From contig NZ_CP099399.1 of NCBI RefSeq assembly GCF_024721175.1, positions 1,178,001 to 1,242,000 of the forward strand: a DNA stretch of 64,000 bases. Reading direction: 5' to 3'. Position 1 is the stretch's first letter. Each line of letters begins with the position of its first letter. Below are positions 26,677 through 35,196 of the stretch, in pieces. The notes beneath the pieces were generated by a model. The model ran no database searches, had not been told where the DNA came from, and saw only the letters and a program-made list of their open reading frames with translations. Source of the stretch: Rhizobium sp. Pop5. GTDB taxonomy: Bacteria; Pseudomonadota; Alphaproteobacteria; Rhizobiales; Rhizobiaceae. Both the position numbers and the translations under genes were made by a program.

Positions 26677-27225
26677 GTGACGGGCAATGTACTGGATATC
26701 GCTGTCAAAACAGTGGACGGTCGTGATACTACACTCAACGAATATAAGGGCAGAGTGCTCCTGATCGTCAACGTCGCCTCGAAATGCGGCCTGACACCGC
26801 AATATGAAGGGCTTGAAAAGCTCTATGAGGAAAAGCGCGAGCGCGGTTTTGTCATCGCCGCTTTCCCCGCCAACGATTTCAAGGGCCAGGAGCCCGGCAC
26901 CGACGCCGAAATTGTCGATTTCTGCACTCTCACCTATGACGTCAAGTTCCCGATCTTCTCCAAAATCTCCGTCAAGGGTGCGTCTCAGCACCCGCTTTAC
27001 CGGCAACTGACCAAGTCGGGTGTCGCGACGACAGGTGACGGGCCGATGCGCGAGCGCCTGAAAGCCCACGGCATATCAGGCGGCGAAGAGGACGATATCC
27101 TCTGGAACTTCGAAAAATTCCTGATTGGCCGGGACGGCAAAGTCGCGGCCCGTTTCGCGCCAGATGTCACGGCCGATGATTCGCGGCTGGTTTCCGCGGT
27201 GGATAAAGAACTGGCGAAGGGATGA
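26677..27225 (+). CDS. Glutathione peroxidase family protein
   Basis: A 182-residue thioredoxin-fold peroxidase. The peroxidatic cysteine is in VNVASKCGLTPQYEGLE. The WNFEKFLIGRDGKV block carries the conserved Trp-Asn. The usual FPCNQF motif is FPANDFKGQEPG here, so the second cysteine is lost and Gln is replaced by Asp. It reduces hydroperoxides with thioredoxin or glutathione. The start is GTG at 26677: GGAGGG lies right before it, and no ATG in frame fits as well. Confidence 0.9.
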   Translation: MTGNVLDIAVKTVDGRDTTLNEYKGRVLLIVNVASKCGLTPQYEGLEKLYEEKRERGFVIAAFPANDFKGQEPGTDAEIVDFCTLTYDVKFPIFSKISVKGASQHPLYRQLTKSGVATTGDGPMRERLKAHGISGGEEDDILWNFEKFLIGRDGKVAARFAPDVTADDSRLVSAVDKELAKG

Positions 27226-27291
27226 AATGCACTCGGGCTGCCAGGCGCACCATTGAACTGCGATGATTGGCGAAGAATCGGAGGAGGATCT

Positions 27292-27504
27292 TCAGATCCC
27301 CAGCACTGTGATAAGCGGTGGCGTAAAGTCCTTGTAGCCCAGTCTCGGCCAGTCGCACCTTGCGTCGAATTTGGTCTTTGGTTCGTGGCGCTCGCATTTC
27401 GGATTCGTCTTGAAGGCGTATCCGGGCAGCCTGACATAGATGGCGCTTGGCATGCAAAGGGCAACCGCGATGCATAGCGTCAATGCGGAGAGCAAGGTCC
27501 TCAT
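27292..27504 (-). CDS. Small secreted protein of unknown function
   Basis: A 70-residue protein with a clear signal peptide (MRTLLSALTLCIAVALCMPS) and a short mature part containing two cysteines (NPKCERHEP, ARCDWPRLG) that could form a disulfide. GGAGG lies seven bases before the ATG, a very strong start signal. The open frame upstream of the ATG is not protein-like. The family is not recognised; a periplasmic location is inferred. It stands alone between the peroxidase gene and tRNA-Val. Confidence 0.65.
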   Translation of the reverse strand: MRTLLSALTLCIAVALCMPSAIYVRLPGYAFKTNPKCERHEPKTKFDARCDWPRLGYKDFTPPLITVLGI

Positions 27505-27761
27505 GGCACACCTCCAGGCGTCGTATGCCTTTAAGCGCGGAGATTTTCCGGGCGACGAATTCTCCCACTTTCGCCGAATCCTATCCATTCGCCCAATAGG
27601 AGGTGGCACTCCGGCGGGAGTAGTCCGTTTTGGTGGAACGTTGGCCTGCGGACCACAGGCCTGAATCTGCCGGGCGTGATGCCGGATACGGTGAGAAGAC
27701 AGCGCCGGTGTCAGGCCGCGAGCCTTGGGTATCCGTCGGGTACTTGGCAGTAAGGGAAAAA

Positions 27762-27837
27762 TGGTGGGCGATGAGAGACTCGAACTCCCGACATCCTCGG
27801 TGTAAACGAGGCGCTCTACCAACTGAGCTAATCGCCC
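27762..27837 (-). tRNA. tRNA-Val (anticodon TAC)
   Basis: The minus strand starts GGGCGAT and ends ATCGCCC-A-CCA, a perfect seven-base acceptor stem with encoded CCA. The anticodon arm is CCTCG-TTTACAC-CGAGG, giving TAC. The D-arm (GCTCAGTTGGTAGAGC) and T-arm (GTTCGAG loop) are canonical. It has 76 bases. Confidence 0.97.
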
Positions 27838-27882
27838 ATCGCAAACGAAGCCGCATCGGCCCGCCGCGTTGGTGGCCGTGAT

Positions 27883-28134
27883 CTATGCGGATCGCGGCAA
27901 AACCGCAAGAGTGTTTGTGAAGATTTTTTGATTTTTTTGGCAACGATCCTGTGTCCGGCGATGCCGATCAGGCTGTCTCCGGCTGTGGATAAAGGGGAGG
28001 GGAAGGCGCGGGGATATTCGTTTCAAGTGCTTCGTCGTCTTCGATCGGGCGCGCGGCGCGGCGGCAGGCGAGGGAATTGCGGGCTTTTCCATCTTCTCGC
28101 GCCGGCTTTGCCGAAACAATTCAACGACTGTCAT
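27883..28134 (-). CDS. Possible short basic protein
   Basis: An 83-codon frame starts MTVVELFRQSRREKMEKPA with GGAG ten bases upstream of the ATG. The rest is rich in Arg, Lys, Pro and His (KTTKHLKRISPRLP, RRQPDRHRRTQ), with no recognised family and no membrane segment. It fills the otherwise empty 414-base gap between tRNA-Val and tRNA-Asp. It may be chance; only the start signal supports it. Confidence 0.3.
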   Translation of the reverse strand: MTVVELFRQSRREKMEKPAIPSPAAAPRARSKTTKHLKRISPRLPLPFIHSRRQPDRHRRTQDRCQKNQKIFTNTLAVLPRSA

Positions 28135-28251
28135 GGTTTTGTCTCCAAACCTGCTTGACACTAAAAGGCGAACCCCGTAGTTAGCCGCTCATCGAAACGG
28201 GCAGCTGTTTCGGAGAGGGTGCGAAGGCATCCGGATTGCTTGAAATGAAGT

Positions 28252-28328
28252 GCGGGTGTAGCTCAGTCGGTTAGAGTGCCGGCCTGTCACGCCGGAGGTC
28301 GCGGGTTCGAGCCCCGTCACTCGCGCCA
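28252..28328 (+). tRNA. tRNA-Asp (anticodon GTC), first copy
   Basis: The acceptor stem GCGGGTG pairs with CACTCGC, followed by G and encoded CCA. The anticodon arm CCGGC-CTGTCAC-GCCGG gives GTC. It has 77 bases and is identical to the second copy 51 bases downstream. Confidence 0.98.
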
Positions 28329-28379
28329 TTTCAAAGCCGGCGACATCCGTCGCTGTCCGGCTCTTCTCATCCGTTATGC

Positions 28380-28456
28380 GCGGGTGTAGCTCAGTCGGTT
28401 AGAGTGCCGGCCTGTCACGCCGGAGGTCGCGGGTTCGAGCCCCGTCACTCGCGCCA
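28380..28456 (+). tRNA. tRNA-Asp (anticodon GTC), second copy
   Basis: Same sequence as the copy at 28252 over all 77 bases, including CCA. The two are probably one tandem transcription unit. Confidence 0.98.
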
Positions 28457-28703
28457 TTTTCTTCGCAAAGCCATGCAGTTTCCAGTGGTCAGCCATGCGC
28501 CTTCAAACGGCTTGCGCGGATTTGTCGCGACATCGTTGCATCTGCTTGATAATGTCCGCGCGCACTCGTCGAATTGCCTCTGTATAAAGTCTTGCGCCGG
28601 GGCTTCGGCTGCGCTAACCACGGCTTGTTGCAACGCACGTTCGCTTGCCGGGCATTTGCCCATATGCGCCGCCTGGCGCCGCCGGCAAGCAGGGATGAAC
28701 ATG

Positions 28704-29069
28704 ATGACTGAACTGCTCAGTTCTTATATTCCGATCGCCATTTTCATTGGTATCGCGCTTGTCATTGGCCTGGCGCTGCTCATTGCGCCGTTCGCCGTGG
28801 CTTTCAAAGCGCCCGATTCGGAAAAGCTTTCCGCTTACGAATGCGGCTTCAACGCTTTCGACGATGCCCGCATGAAGTTTGACATCCGCTTCTACCTTGT
28901 GTCGATTCTCTTCATCATCTTCGACCTCGAAGTCGCCTTCCTCTTCCCCTGGGCCGTTTCCTTCGGCGCCATCGGCTGGTTCGGCTTCTGGTCCATGATG
29001 GTCTTCCTTCTCGTGCTGACCATCGGCTTTATCTATGAATGGAAGAAGGGAGCCCTGGAATGGGAGTGA
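28704..29069 (+). CDS. nuoA: NADH-quinone oxidoreductase subunit A
   Basis: A 121-residue membrane subunit of complex I with three helices: [20 protein letters not shown], the middle segment around [21 protein letters not shown], and [20 protein letters not shown]. The conserved loop [20 protein letters not shown] contains the family cysteine. The start is ATG 28704 or 28701; AGGGA lies eight or five bases upstream. It opens the nuoA-N operon and its end overlaps nuoB by ten bases. A promoter within 28457-28690 is expected but no clear one was seen. Confidence 0.96.
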   Translation: MTELLSSYIPIAIFIGIALVIGLALLIAPFAVAFKAPDSEKLSAYECGFNAFDDARMKFDIRFYLVSILFIIFDLEVAFLFPWAVSFGAIGWFGFWSMMVFLLVLTIGFIYEWKKGALEWE

Positions 29070-29644
29070 CCCCTGTGAGCAATCAGCCGCTTGTCGCCCA
29101 GCAGCCGAAGGGGATCATCGATCCCTCGACGGGCAAGCCGATCGGCAGCAACGACGCCTTCTTCGGTGAGATCAACAATGAGCTCGCCGACAAGGGTTTT
29201 CTGGTCACCTCGACCGACGAACTGATCAACTGGGCTCGCACCGGCTCGCTGATGTGGATGACCTTCGGCCTTGCCTGTTGTGCCGTCGAAATGATGCAGC
29301 TGTCGATGCCGCGTTATGACGTCGAGCGCTTCGGTTTTGCGCCGCGCGCCTCGCCACGTCAGTCTGACGTGATGATCGTCGCCGGCACGCTGACCAACAA
29401 GATGGCACCGGCACTGCGCAAGGTCTACGACCAGATGCCAGAGCCGCGCTACGTCATCTCGATGGGCTCCTGCGCCAACGGCGGCGGCTACTATCACTAT
29501 TCCTATTCGGTGGTGCGCGGCTGCGATCGCGTCGTGCCGATCGACATCTATGTGCCGGGCTGTCCCCCCACGGCAGAGGCGTTGCTCTACGGCGTGCTTC
29601 TGCTGCAGAAGAAGATCCGGCGCACCGGCACGATCGAACGCTAA
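29060..29644 (+). CDS. nuoB: NADH-quinone oxidoreductase subunit B
   Basis: A 194-residue peripheral-arm subunit carrying the last iron-sulfur cluster, N2. The tandem cysteines are in [20 protein letters not shown]; the others are in [18 protein letters not shown] and [17 protein letters not shown]. It hands electrons to quinone at the junction with NuoD and NuoH. The amino-terminal extension before SNDAFFGEI is typical of alphaproteobacteria. The ATG at 29060 lies inside the end of nuoA. Confidence 0.97.
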   Translation: MGVTPVSNQPLVAQQPKGIIDPSTGKPIGSNDAFFGEINNELADKGFLVTSTDELINWARTGSLMWMTFGLACCAVEMMQLSMPRYDVERFGFAPRASPRQSDVMIVAGTLTNKMAPALRKVYDQMPEPRYVISMGSCANGGGYYHYSYSVVRGCDRVVPIDIYVPGCPPTAEALLYGVLLLQKKIRRTGTIER

Positions 29645-29662
29645 GGGTTAAGGACCAGGCAT

Positions 29663-30265
29663 ATGAGTGAAGCCCTGACAGAGCTTGCGTCTTACCTTGG
29701 CGAAGCGCGCGGCAATTTGATTGCCGCATCGCAGATGAAGTATGGCGAGCTGACGCTGACGGCGACGGGTGAGAACCTGATCGCGCTCCTGACCTTCCTG
29801 CGCGACGACGCCAAGTGCGGTTTCGTCAACCTGACGGACATTTGCGGCGTCGACTGGCCGCAGCGCGAGCTGCGCTTCGACGTCGTCTATCACCTGCTGT
29901 CGCCGAAGAAGAATCTGCGCATCCGCGTCAAGGTCGCAACCGACGAGGATACGCCCGTTCCGTCGGCCTGCGCCGTTTATCCCGGCGCCGACTGGTTCGA
30001 GCGCGAGACCTGGGACATGTACGGCGTGCTCTTCACCGGTCATCCGGATCTGCGCCGCATCCTGACCGACTACGGTTTCGAAGGTCACCCGCTACGCAAG
30101 GACTTCCCGACCACTGGTTTCGTTGAGGTCCGCTACGACGACGCGGCAAAGCGCGTTGTTTACGAGCCGGTCGAGTTGAAGCAGGAATTCCGAAACTTCG
30201 ACTTCATGTCTCCCTGGGAGGGCACGGATTATGTGCTTCCTGGCGACGAAAAAGCGAAGCAATAA
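29663..30265 (+). CDS. nuoC: NADH-quinone oxidoreductase subunit C
   Basis: A 200-residue hydrophilic subunit of the 30-kDa family. The signature is [20 protein letters not shown] followed by [17 protein letters not shown]. It scaffolds NuoD in the Q module. It is a separate gene here, unlike the fused nuoCD of enterobacteria. The ATG follows AAGGACCAGG. The gap to nuoD is 68 bases. Confidence 0.97.
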   Translation: MSEALTELASYLGEARGNLIAASQMKYGELTLTATGENLIALLTFLRDDAKCGFVNLTDICGVDWPQRELRFDVVYHLLSPKKNLRIRVKVATDEDTPVPSACAVYPGADWFERETWDMYGVLFTGHPDLRRILTDYGFEGHPLRKDFPTTGFVEVRYDDAAKRVVYEPVELKQEFRNFDFMSPWEGTDYVLPGDEKAKQ

Positions 30266-30333
30266 ATTCAAGGCGGCTGGCGGGCTCTGCGCCCGTCATT
30301 CACTGATTATCTGAGAACGCGAGCCTGATCGCC

Positions 30334-31524
30334 ATGACAGAACATAACGTCCGCAACTTCAACATCAATTTCGGACCGCAGCATCCGGCGGCGCACGGCG
30401 TTCTTCGTCTTGTCCTGGAGCTTGACGGCGAAATTGTGGAGCGTGTCGATCCGCATATCGGCTTGCTTCATCGCGGCACCGAGAAGCTGATCGAGACCAA
30501 GACATACCTGCAGGCCGTTCCCTACTTCGATCGCCTCGACTACGTGGCGCCGATGAACCAGGAACATGCCTATGCGCTGGCGGTCGAAAAGCTGCTCGGC
30601 ATCGAGATCCCGATCCGCGGCCAGTTGATCCGCGTTCTCTATTCTGAAATCGGCCGTATCCTCTCGCATCTCCTGAACGTCACGACGCAGGCCATGGACG
30701 TCGGTGCGCTGACGCCGCCGCTCTGGGGCTTCGAAGAGCGTGAAAAACTGATGGTGTTCTACGAGCGCGCCTCCGGTTCGCGCATGCATGCGGCCTATTT
30801 CCGTCCGGGTGGCGTTCACCAGGATCTACCGGAAAAGCTGGTGCAGGACATTGGCGGCTGGTGCGACCCGTTCCTGAAGGCGCTCGACGACATCGACGAC
30901 CTGTTGACTGGCAACCGCATCTTCAAGCAGCGCAACGTCGATATCGGCGTCGTCTCGCTGGAGGATTGCTGGGCCTGGGGCTTCTCCGGCGTCATGGTAC
31001 GCGGTTCTGGTGCTGCCTGGGATCTGCGTCGCGCCCAGCCTTACGAATGCTATTCCGATCTCGAATTCGACATTCCGATTGGCAAGAACGGCGACAACTA
31101 CGACCGTTATCTGATCCGCATGATCGAAATGCGCGAATCGGTCCGCATCATGAAGCAATGCGTCAACCGCCTGCTCTCGGATGCGAAGACCGGTCCGTTC
31201 TCGTCGATCGATGGCAAGGTCGTGCCGCCGAAGCGTGGCGAAATGAAGCGTTCGATGGAAGCGCTGATTCACCATTTCAAGCTCTACACCGAAGGCTATC
31301 ACGTGCCGGCCGGCGAGGTTTATGCCGCCGTCGAAGCGCCGAAGGGCGAGTTCGGCGTCTATCTCGTCTCCGATGGCAGCAACAAGCCCTATCGTTGCAA
31401 GATCCGCGCTCCCGGTTACGCGCATCTACAGGCGATGGACTTCATGTGCCGCGGCCACCAGCTTGCCGACATCGCGGCCGTCCTCGGTTCGCTCGACATC
31501 GTCTTCGGTGAGGTGGATCGCTGA
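30334..31524 (+). CDS. nuoD: NADH-quinone oxidoreductase subunit D
   Basis: A 396-residue 49-kDa-family subunit that lines the quinone pocket. It has [21 protein letters not shown] with the conserved histidines of the quinone site, then [14 protein letters not shown]. It ends [25 protein letters not shown], the family's typical tail. Full length. Its TGA overlaps the ATG of the small secreted-protein gene that follows. Confidence 0.98.
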   Translation: MTEHNVRNFNINFGPQHPAAHGVLRLVLELDGEIVERVDPHIGLLHRGTEKLIETKTYLQAVPYFDRLDYVAPMNQEHAYALAVEKLLGIEIPIRGQLIRVLYSEIGRILSHLLNVTTQAMDVGALTPPLWGFEEREKLMVFYERASGSRMHAAYFRPGGVHQDLPEKLVQDIGGWCDPFLKALDDIDDLLTGNRIFKQRNVDIGVVSLEDCWAWGFSGVMVRGSGAAWDLRRAQPYECYSDLEFDIPIGKNGDNYDRYLIRMIEMRESVRIMKQCVNRLLSDAKTGPFSSIDGKVVPPKRGEMKRSMEALIHHFKLYTEGYHVPAGEVYAAVEAPKGEFGVYLVSDGSNKPYRCKIRAPGYAHLQAMDFMCRGHQLADIAAVLGSLDIVFGEVDR

Positions 31525-31796
31525 TGCAGCGTCTGCCGCTCGTCGTCGCAATGCTCCTTTCGGCATCCGGGCTTTCGGCCCAGGAGGCCGACACCCTCGG
31601 TACGCCGCTGGGCCATAAGGAAGTGACGCCGCCGGCACAGCAATCGTCCATGGGCGAGCTTTTGTCCAAGGGCTATCAGATCAAGGCTGCCGTTCCGAAT
31701 GGCAGTAAATTCGTAGTGTTTATGCAGAAAGACCAGTCGGCCTATGCCTGCGAAATGCAGTCTTTGACCGCTTCGCGGTGTGGAACCCTAAACTGA
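31524..31796 (+). CDS. Small secreted protein inside the nuo operon
   Basis: A 90-residue protein beginning with a signal peptide ([20 protein letters not shown]). The mature part is EADTLGTPLGHKEVTPPA, then a compact domain (GYQIKAAVPNGSKFVVFMQK, SAYACEMQSL, SRCGTLN) with two cysteines. It overlaps nuoD by ATGA-type coupling and is followed 16 bases later by nuoE, so it is translated as part of the operon. It is not a complex I core subunit. A periplasmic role near the complex is inferred. I do not recognise a named family. Confidence 0.8.
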   Translation: MQRLPLVVAMLLSASGLSAQEADTLGTPLGHKEVTPPAQQSSMGELLSKGYQIKAAVPNGSKFVVFMQKDQSAYACEMQSLTASRCGTLN

Positions 31797-31812
31797 CAAG
31801 GCGTGAGGAAGA

Positions 31813-32979
31813 ATGTCCGTTCGTCGATTAGCCGAAGATCAATTTCAGCCTGCCGCATTCGCTTTCAGCGATGACAATGCGGTCTGGGCGGACAAGACGA
31901 TCCAGAAATACCCCGCCGGCCGCCAGCAATCGGCTGTTATCCCGCTATTGATGCGGGCTCAGGAGCAGGACGGTTGGGTCACGCGCGCGGCGATCGAAAA
32001 GATCGCCGACATGCTCGACATGGCTTACATAAGAGTGCTCGAGGTCGCGACTTTCTATACGCAGTTCCAGCTGCATCCCGTCGGCACGCGCGCCCATGTC
32101 CAGGTCTGCGGCACAACGCCCTGCATGCTGCGCGGCTCGGAAGCGCTGATGTCGGTCTGCAAGAGCAAGATCCATGCCCATGCCTTCGAGCGGAACGCTG
32201 AAGGCACGCTGTCCTGGGAAGAGGTCGAATGTCTCGGGGCCTGCGTCAACGCCCCGATGGTGATGATCGGCAAGGATACTTACGAGGATCTCACGCCCGA
32301 GCGTCTCGAAGAAATCATCGATGCCTTTGCCGCCGGAAACGGCGCGGATATCAAGCCCGGCACCCAGATCGATCGCGTGTTTTCGGCGCCTGAAGGCGGC
32401 CCGACCTCGCTGACGACGGAAGAGCCGAAGGCAAGGACGCGCGCCAAGAAGACGGATGCCGAAACCGTGTCGGCTCCGGTCGACCGCGCTCCGGTTCCGC
32501 CATCAGAAGCTGCCCGTCCGAAGAGCACCGACGCGGAAACCAATGCCGCCCTGAAGACGCCGGCAACGGCGCCGAAGGCTGCGGCGAAGAACGCAAAGGC
32601 TGCCCAAGAGCAGCCGATATCAGGCACCGCGCCTGCTGAACCGAAGCCCGCGGCTGCCGTCAAGGCCGAATCAGCTCCGGCGGCAAAACCCAGCCTGACC
32701 GACAAGAACCGTCCGTCCGGCATCGAGAAGCCCGCTGCGCCGGATGATCTGAAGATGATCTCCGGCGTCGGTCCGAAGATCGAGGCGACGTTGAACGAAA
32801 TCGGCATCTTCACCTTCGCGCAAGTCGCGGGCTGGAAGAAGGCCGAGCGCGAATGGGTCGATGGCTACCTGAATTTCCGCGGCCGCATCGAGCGAGACGA
32901 CTGGGTCAAGCAGGCCAAGGCGCTCGCCAAGGGCGGCGAAGCGGAATATATCAAGGTCTTCGGCAAGAAGCCGCGGTAA
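31813..32979 (+). CDS. nuoE: NADH-quinone oxidoreductase subunit E with carboxy-terminal extension
   Basis: The 388-residue protein is about twice the usual length. Residues 1-190 are the thioredoxin-like 24-kDa subunit with the [2Fe-2S] N1a ligands Cys99, Cys104, Cys140 and Cys144 (CGTTPCMLRG, ECLGACVNAPMV). A long Ala/Pro/Lys-rich linker runs to about 310. A separate carboxy-terminal domain then begins PDDLKMISGVGPKIEATLNE, a helix-hairpin-helix-like fold, and continues GRIERDDWVKQAKALA. The same domain ends the protein encoded at 34297. The ATG has GAGGAAG upstream. It works in the NADH-oxidising tip with NuoF and NuoG. Confidence 0.95.
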   Translation: MSVRRLAEDQFQPAAFAFSDDNAVWADKTIQKYPAGRQQSAVIPLLMRAQEQDGWVTRAAIEKIADMLDMAYIRVLEVATFYTQFQLHPVGTRAHVQVCGTTPCMLRGSEALMSVCKSKIHAHAFERNAEGTLSWEEVECLGACVNAPMVMIGKDTYEDLTPERLEEIIDAFAAGNGADIKPGTQIDRVFSAPEGGPTSLTTEEPKARTRAKKTDAETVSAPVDRAPVPPSEAARPKSTDAETNAALKTPATAPKAAAKNAKAAQEQPISGTAPAEPKPAAAVKAESAPAAKPSLTDKNRPSGIEKPAAPDDLKMISGVGPKIEATLNEIGIFTFAQVAGWKKAEREWVDGYLNFRGRIERDDWVKQAKALAKGGEAEYIKVFGKKPR

Positions 32980-32989
32980 GAGGTGAAGC

Positions 32990-34294
32990 ATGTTACAAGA
33001 TAAAGACCGCATCTTTACCAATATCTACGGCCTCAAGGACAAATCCCTGAAGGGCGCGATGAGCCGCGGCCACTGGGACGGCACCAAGCAGATCCTGGAA
33101 AAGGGCCGCGACTGGATCATCAACGAGATGAAGGCATCCGGTCTTCGCGGCCGTGGCGGCGCCGGCTTCCCGACTGGCCTCAAATGGTCCTTCATGCCGA
33201 AGGAAAGTGACGGCCGTCCGCACTATCTCGTCGTCAATGCCGACGAATCCGAGCCCGGCACCTGCAAAGACCGCGACATCATGCGCCACGATCCGCATAC
33301 GCTGATCGAAGGCTGCGTCGTCGCAAGCTTCGCCATGGGCGCCAATGCAGCCTACATTTACGTGCGCGGCGAATATATCCGCGAGCGCGAAGCGTTGCAG
33401 GCGGCGATCGACGAATGTTATGATCACGGCCTGCTCGGCAAGAACAACAAACTCGGCTGGGACATGGACATCTTCGTCCATCACGGTGCCGGCGCCTATA
33501 TCTGCGGCGAGGAAACCGCGCTTCTCGAAAGCCTCGAAGGCAAGAAGGGCCAGCCGCGGCTGAAGCCGCCGTTCCCGGCCAATATGGGCCTCTACGGCTG
33601 CCCGACGACTGTTAACAACGTCGAATCGATCGCTGTTGCGCCGACGATCCTGCGTCGCGGCGCCGGCTGGTTCTCGGCCATTGGTCGTCCGAACAATGTC
33701 GGCACGAAGCTGTTCATGCTCTCTGGTCACGTCAACAAGCCGTGCACCGTCGAAGAGGAAATGGGCATCACCTTCCGCGAACTGGTCGACCGTCATGCAG
33801 GCGGCATCCGCGGCGGCTGGGACAACCTGCTCGCCGTCATTCCGGGTGGCGCATCCTGCCCGATCGTTCCGGCCAAGGATATCATCGACTGCCCGATGGA
33901 TTTCGACGGCCTGCGCGGCGTCGGCTCCTCGTTCGGCACCGCCGCTGCGATCGTCATGGACAAGTCCACCGACGTCATCAAGGCAATCGCGCGCATCTCC
34001 GCCTTCTTCAAGCACGAAAGCTGCGGTCAGTGCACGCCCTGCCGTGAAGGCACGGGCTGGATGTGGCGCGTGATGGAGCGCATGGCCAAGGGCAATGCCC
34101 AGAAGCGCGAAATCGACATGTTGTTCCAGGTGACGAAGCAGATCGAAGGCCACACCATCTGTGCGCTCGGCGATGCGGCCGCATGGCCGGTGCAGGGTCT
34201 GATCCGTAACTTCCGCCCCGAGATCGAAAAGCGCATCGACCAGTATACGGCAAGCGCGCTCGATCATGGTGCGGTTCTGGAGGCGGCTGAATAA
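32990..34294 (+). CDS. nuoF: NADH-quinone oxidoreductase subunit F
   Basis: A 434-residue 51-kDa subunit that binds NADH, FMN and cluster N3. The NADH/FMN region reads [16 protein letters not shown] and [20 protein letters not shown]. The [4Fe-4S] ligands are in [15 protein letters not shown] plus a distal cysteine in [10 protein letters not shown]. Full length. It starts ten bases after nuoE with AGGTGAAG upstream and is followed two bases later by the membrane/HhH protein gene. Confidence 0.98.
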   Translation: MLQDKDRIFTNIYGLKDKSLKGAMSRGHWDGTKQILEKGRDWIINEMKASGLRGRGGAGFPTGLKWSFMPKESDGRPHYLVVNADESEPGTCKDRDIMRHDPHTLIEGCVVASFAMGANAAYIYVRGEYIREREALQAAIDECYDHGLLGKNNKLGWDMDIFVHHGAGAYICGEETALLESLEGKKGQPRLKPPFPANMGLYGCPTTVNNVESIAVAPTILRRGAGWFSAIGRPNNVGTKLFMLSGHVNKPCTVEEEMGITFRELVDRHAGGIRGGWDNLLAVIPGGASCPIVPAKDIIDCPMDFDGLRGVGSSFGTAAAIVMDKSTDVIKAIARISAFFKHESCGQCTPCREGTGWMWRVMERMAKGNAQKREIDMLFQVTKQIEGHTICALGDAAAWPVQGLIRNFRPEIEKRIDQYTASALDHGAVLEAAE

Positions 34295-34296
34295 TC

Positions 34297-34971
34297 ATGG
34301 TGGACAAGGCATCTCAGGCGAGGATTCTCGCCGAAGGCACGAAGAAGGAAGAGGCTGCCGATTTCGCGGCCGGCTTCGGCCGGCTTGCTGCCGAGATGCT
34401 GGAAAATGCACGGGCGATGCCGGTGCATCCGCTGATGGCGCATCCCGCCGCAGCTTTTGCCGCCGCAACGGCGATCGGCGTCGGTCTTTCGACCCAGATG
34501 GCGGGCGCCTTCTTCGGCGCTTTCCAGAGCGCCCTGGAAACCACGGGCAAGCTCGCCGCCGCACTCGACGATACGCCGCCGGAAGAGCCGGAGCCCGATA
34601 TGGATATCCGGCCCGAGAATATTCGCCCCGCTGCCAAGATCTTGAACAAGCCGGCGGTCGAGAAGAAGGCCAGGCCGAAACTGACGGTGGTCGCGGCTGG
34701 GCCTGCCAGCAAGCCGGAACCGGTCGCGAAGGCGAAGCCGGCTCCTCGGACTGTGAAGGCAGATGATCTGAAGCTGATCACCGGCATCGGTCCGAAGCTG
34801 GAGCAGGTGCTGAATTCCAGGGGCATTCGCAGCTTCGCCGAGATTGCCGGCTGGAGCGACGAGGACATCGCCAGGCTCGATGCCGAACTCGGCTTCAGCG
34901 GCCGCATCGGGCGCGACGACTGGTCCGGCCAGGCAAAAATTCTCGCGACACGGGGTCGCAGGAAGAAATGA
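34297..34971 (+). CDS. Membrane-anchored protein sharing the NuoE carboxy-terminal domain
   Basis: A 224-residue protein inserted between nuoF and nuoG. Residues 45-95 are hydrophobic and alanine-rich (AAAFAAATAIGVGLSTQMAG) and could form one or two membrane helices. A Pro/Lys-rich linker follows. The last 70 residues (DDLKLITGIGPKLEQVLNSR, then GRIGRDDWSGQAKILA) are clearly related to the NuoE extension. It is often annotated in rhizobia only as an NADH-dehydrogenase-associated protein. A role in complex I assembly or anchoring is inferred from position and the shared domain, not demonstrated. Confidence 0.85.
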   Translation: MVDKASQARILAEGTKKEEAADFAAGFGRLAAEMLENARAMPVHPLMAHPAAAFAAATAIGVGLSTQMAGAFFGAFQSALETTGKLAAALDDTPPEEPEPDMDIRPENIRPAAKILNKPAVEKKARPKLTVVAAGPASKPEPVAKAKPAPRTVKADDLKLITGIGPKLEQVLNSRGIRSFAEIAGWSDEDIARLDAELGFSGRIGRDDWSGQAKILATRGRRKK

Positions 34972-35196
34972 GAAGTGTCCGGCCGTATCAATCGGCCGGA
35001 AAAACGGGCAGATCGGCGGACGGGCGGGGGCCTCAAGCTGCAGATGCCAAGCGGGTTTCGGATCTGGAACGCGCGACAGAGAATTTGGGCGACATCAGAT
35101 GTCGGCAGGACGAAAGATCCGGCTTGGCAATAAGAGTGTTGCAAAAATAGGTTTGTTTGCCGTCATCAGGCAAACGGGAAACAGGACTGAGCGACG

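Noticed and set aside
34968..35150. 60-codon frame overlapping the stop of the membrane/HhH protein gene
   Set aside because: The ATGA overlap is tempting, but there is no ribosome-binding site signal of its own and the composition (Arg, Gly, Asp without pattern) looks like chance.
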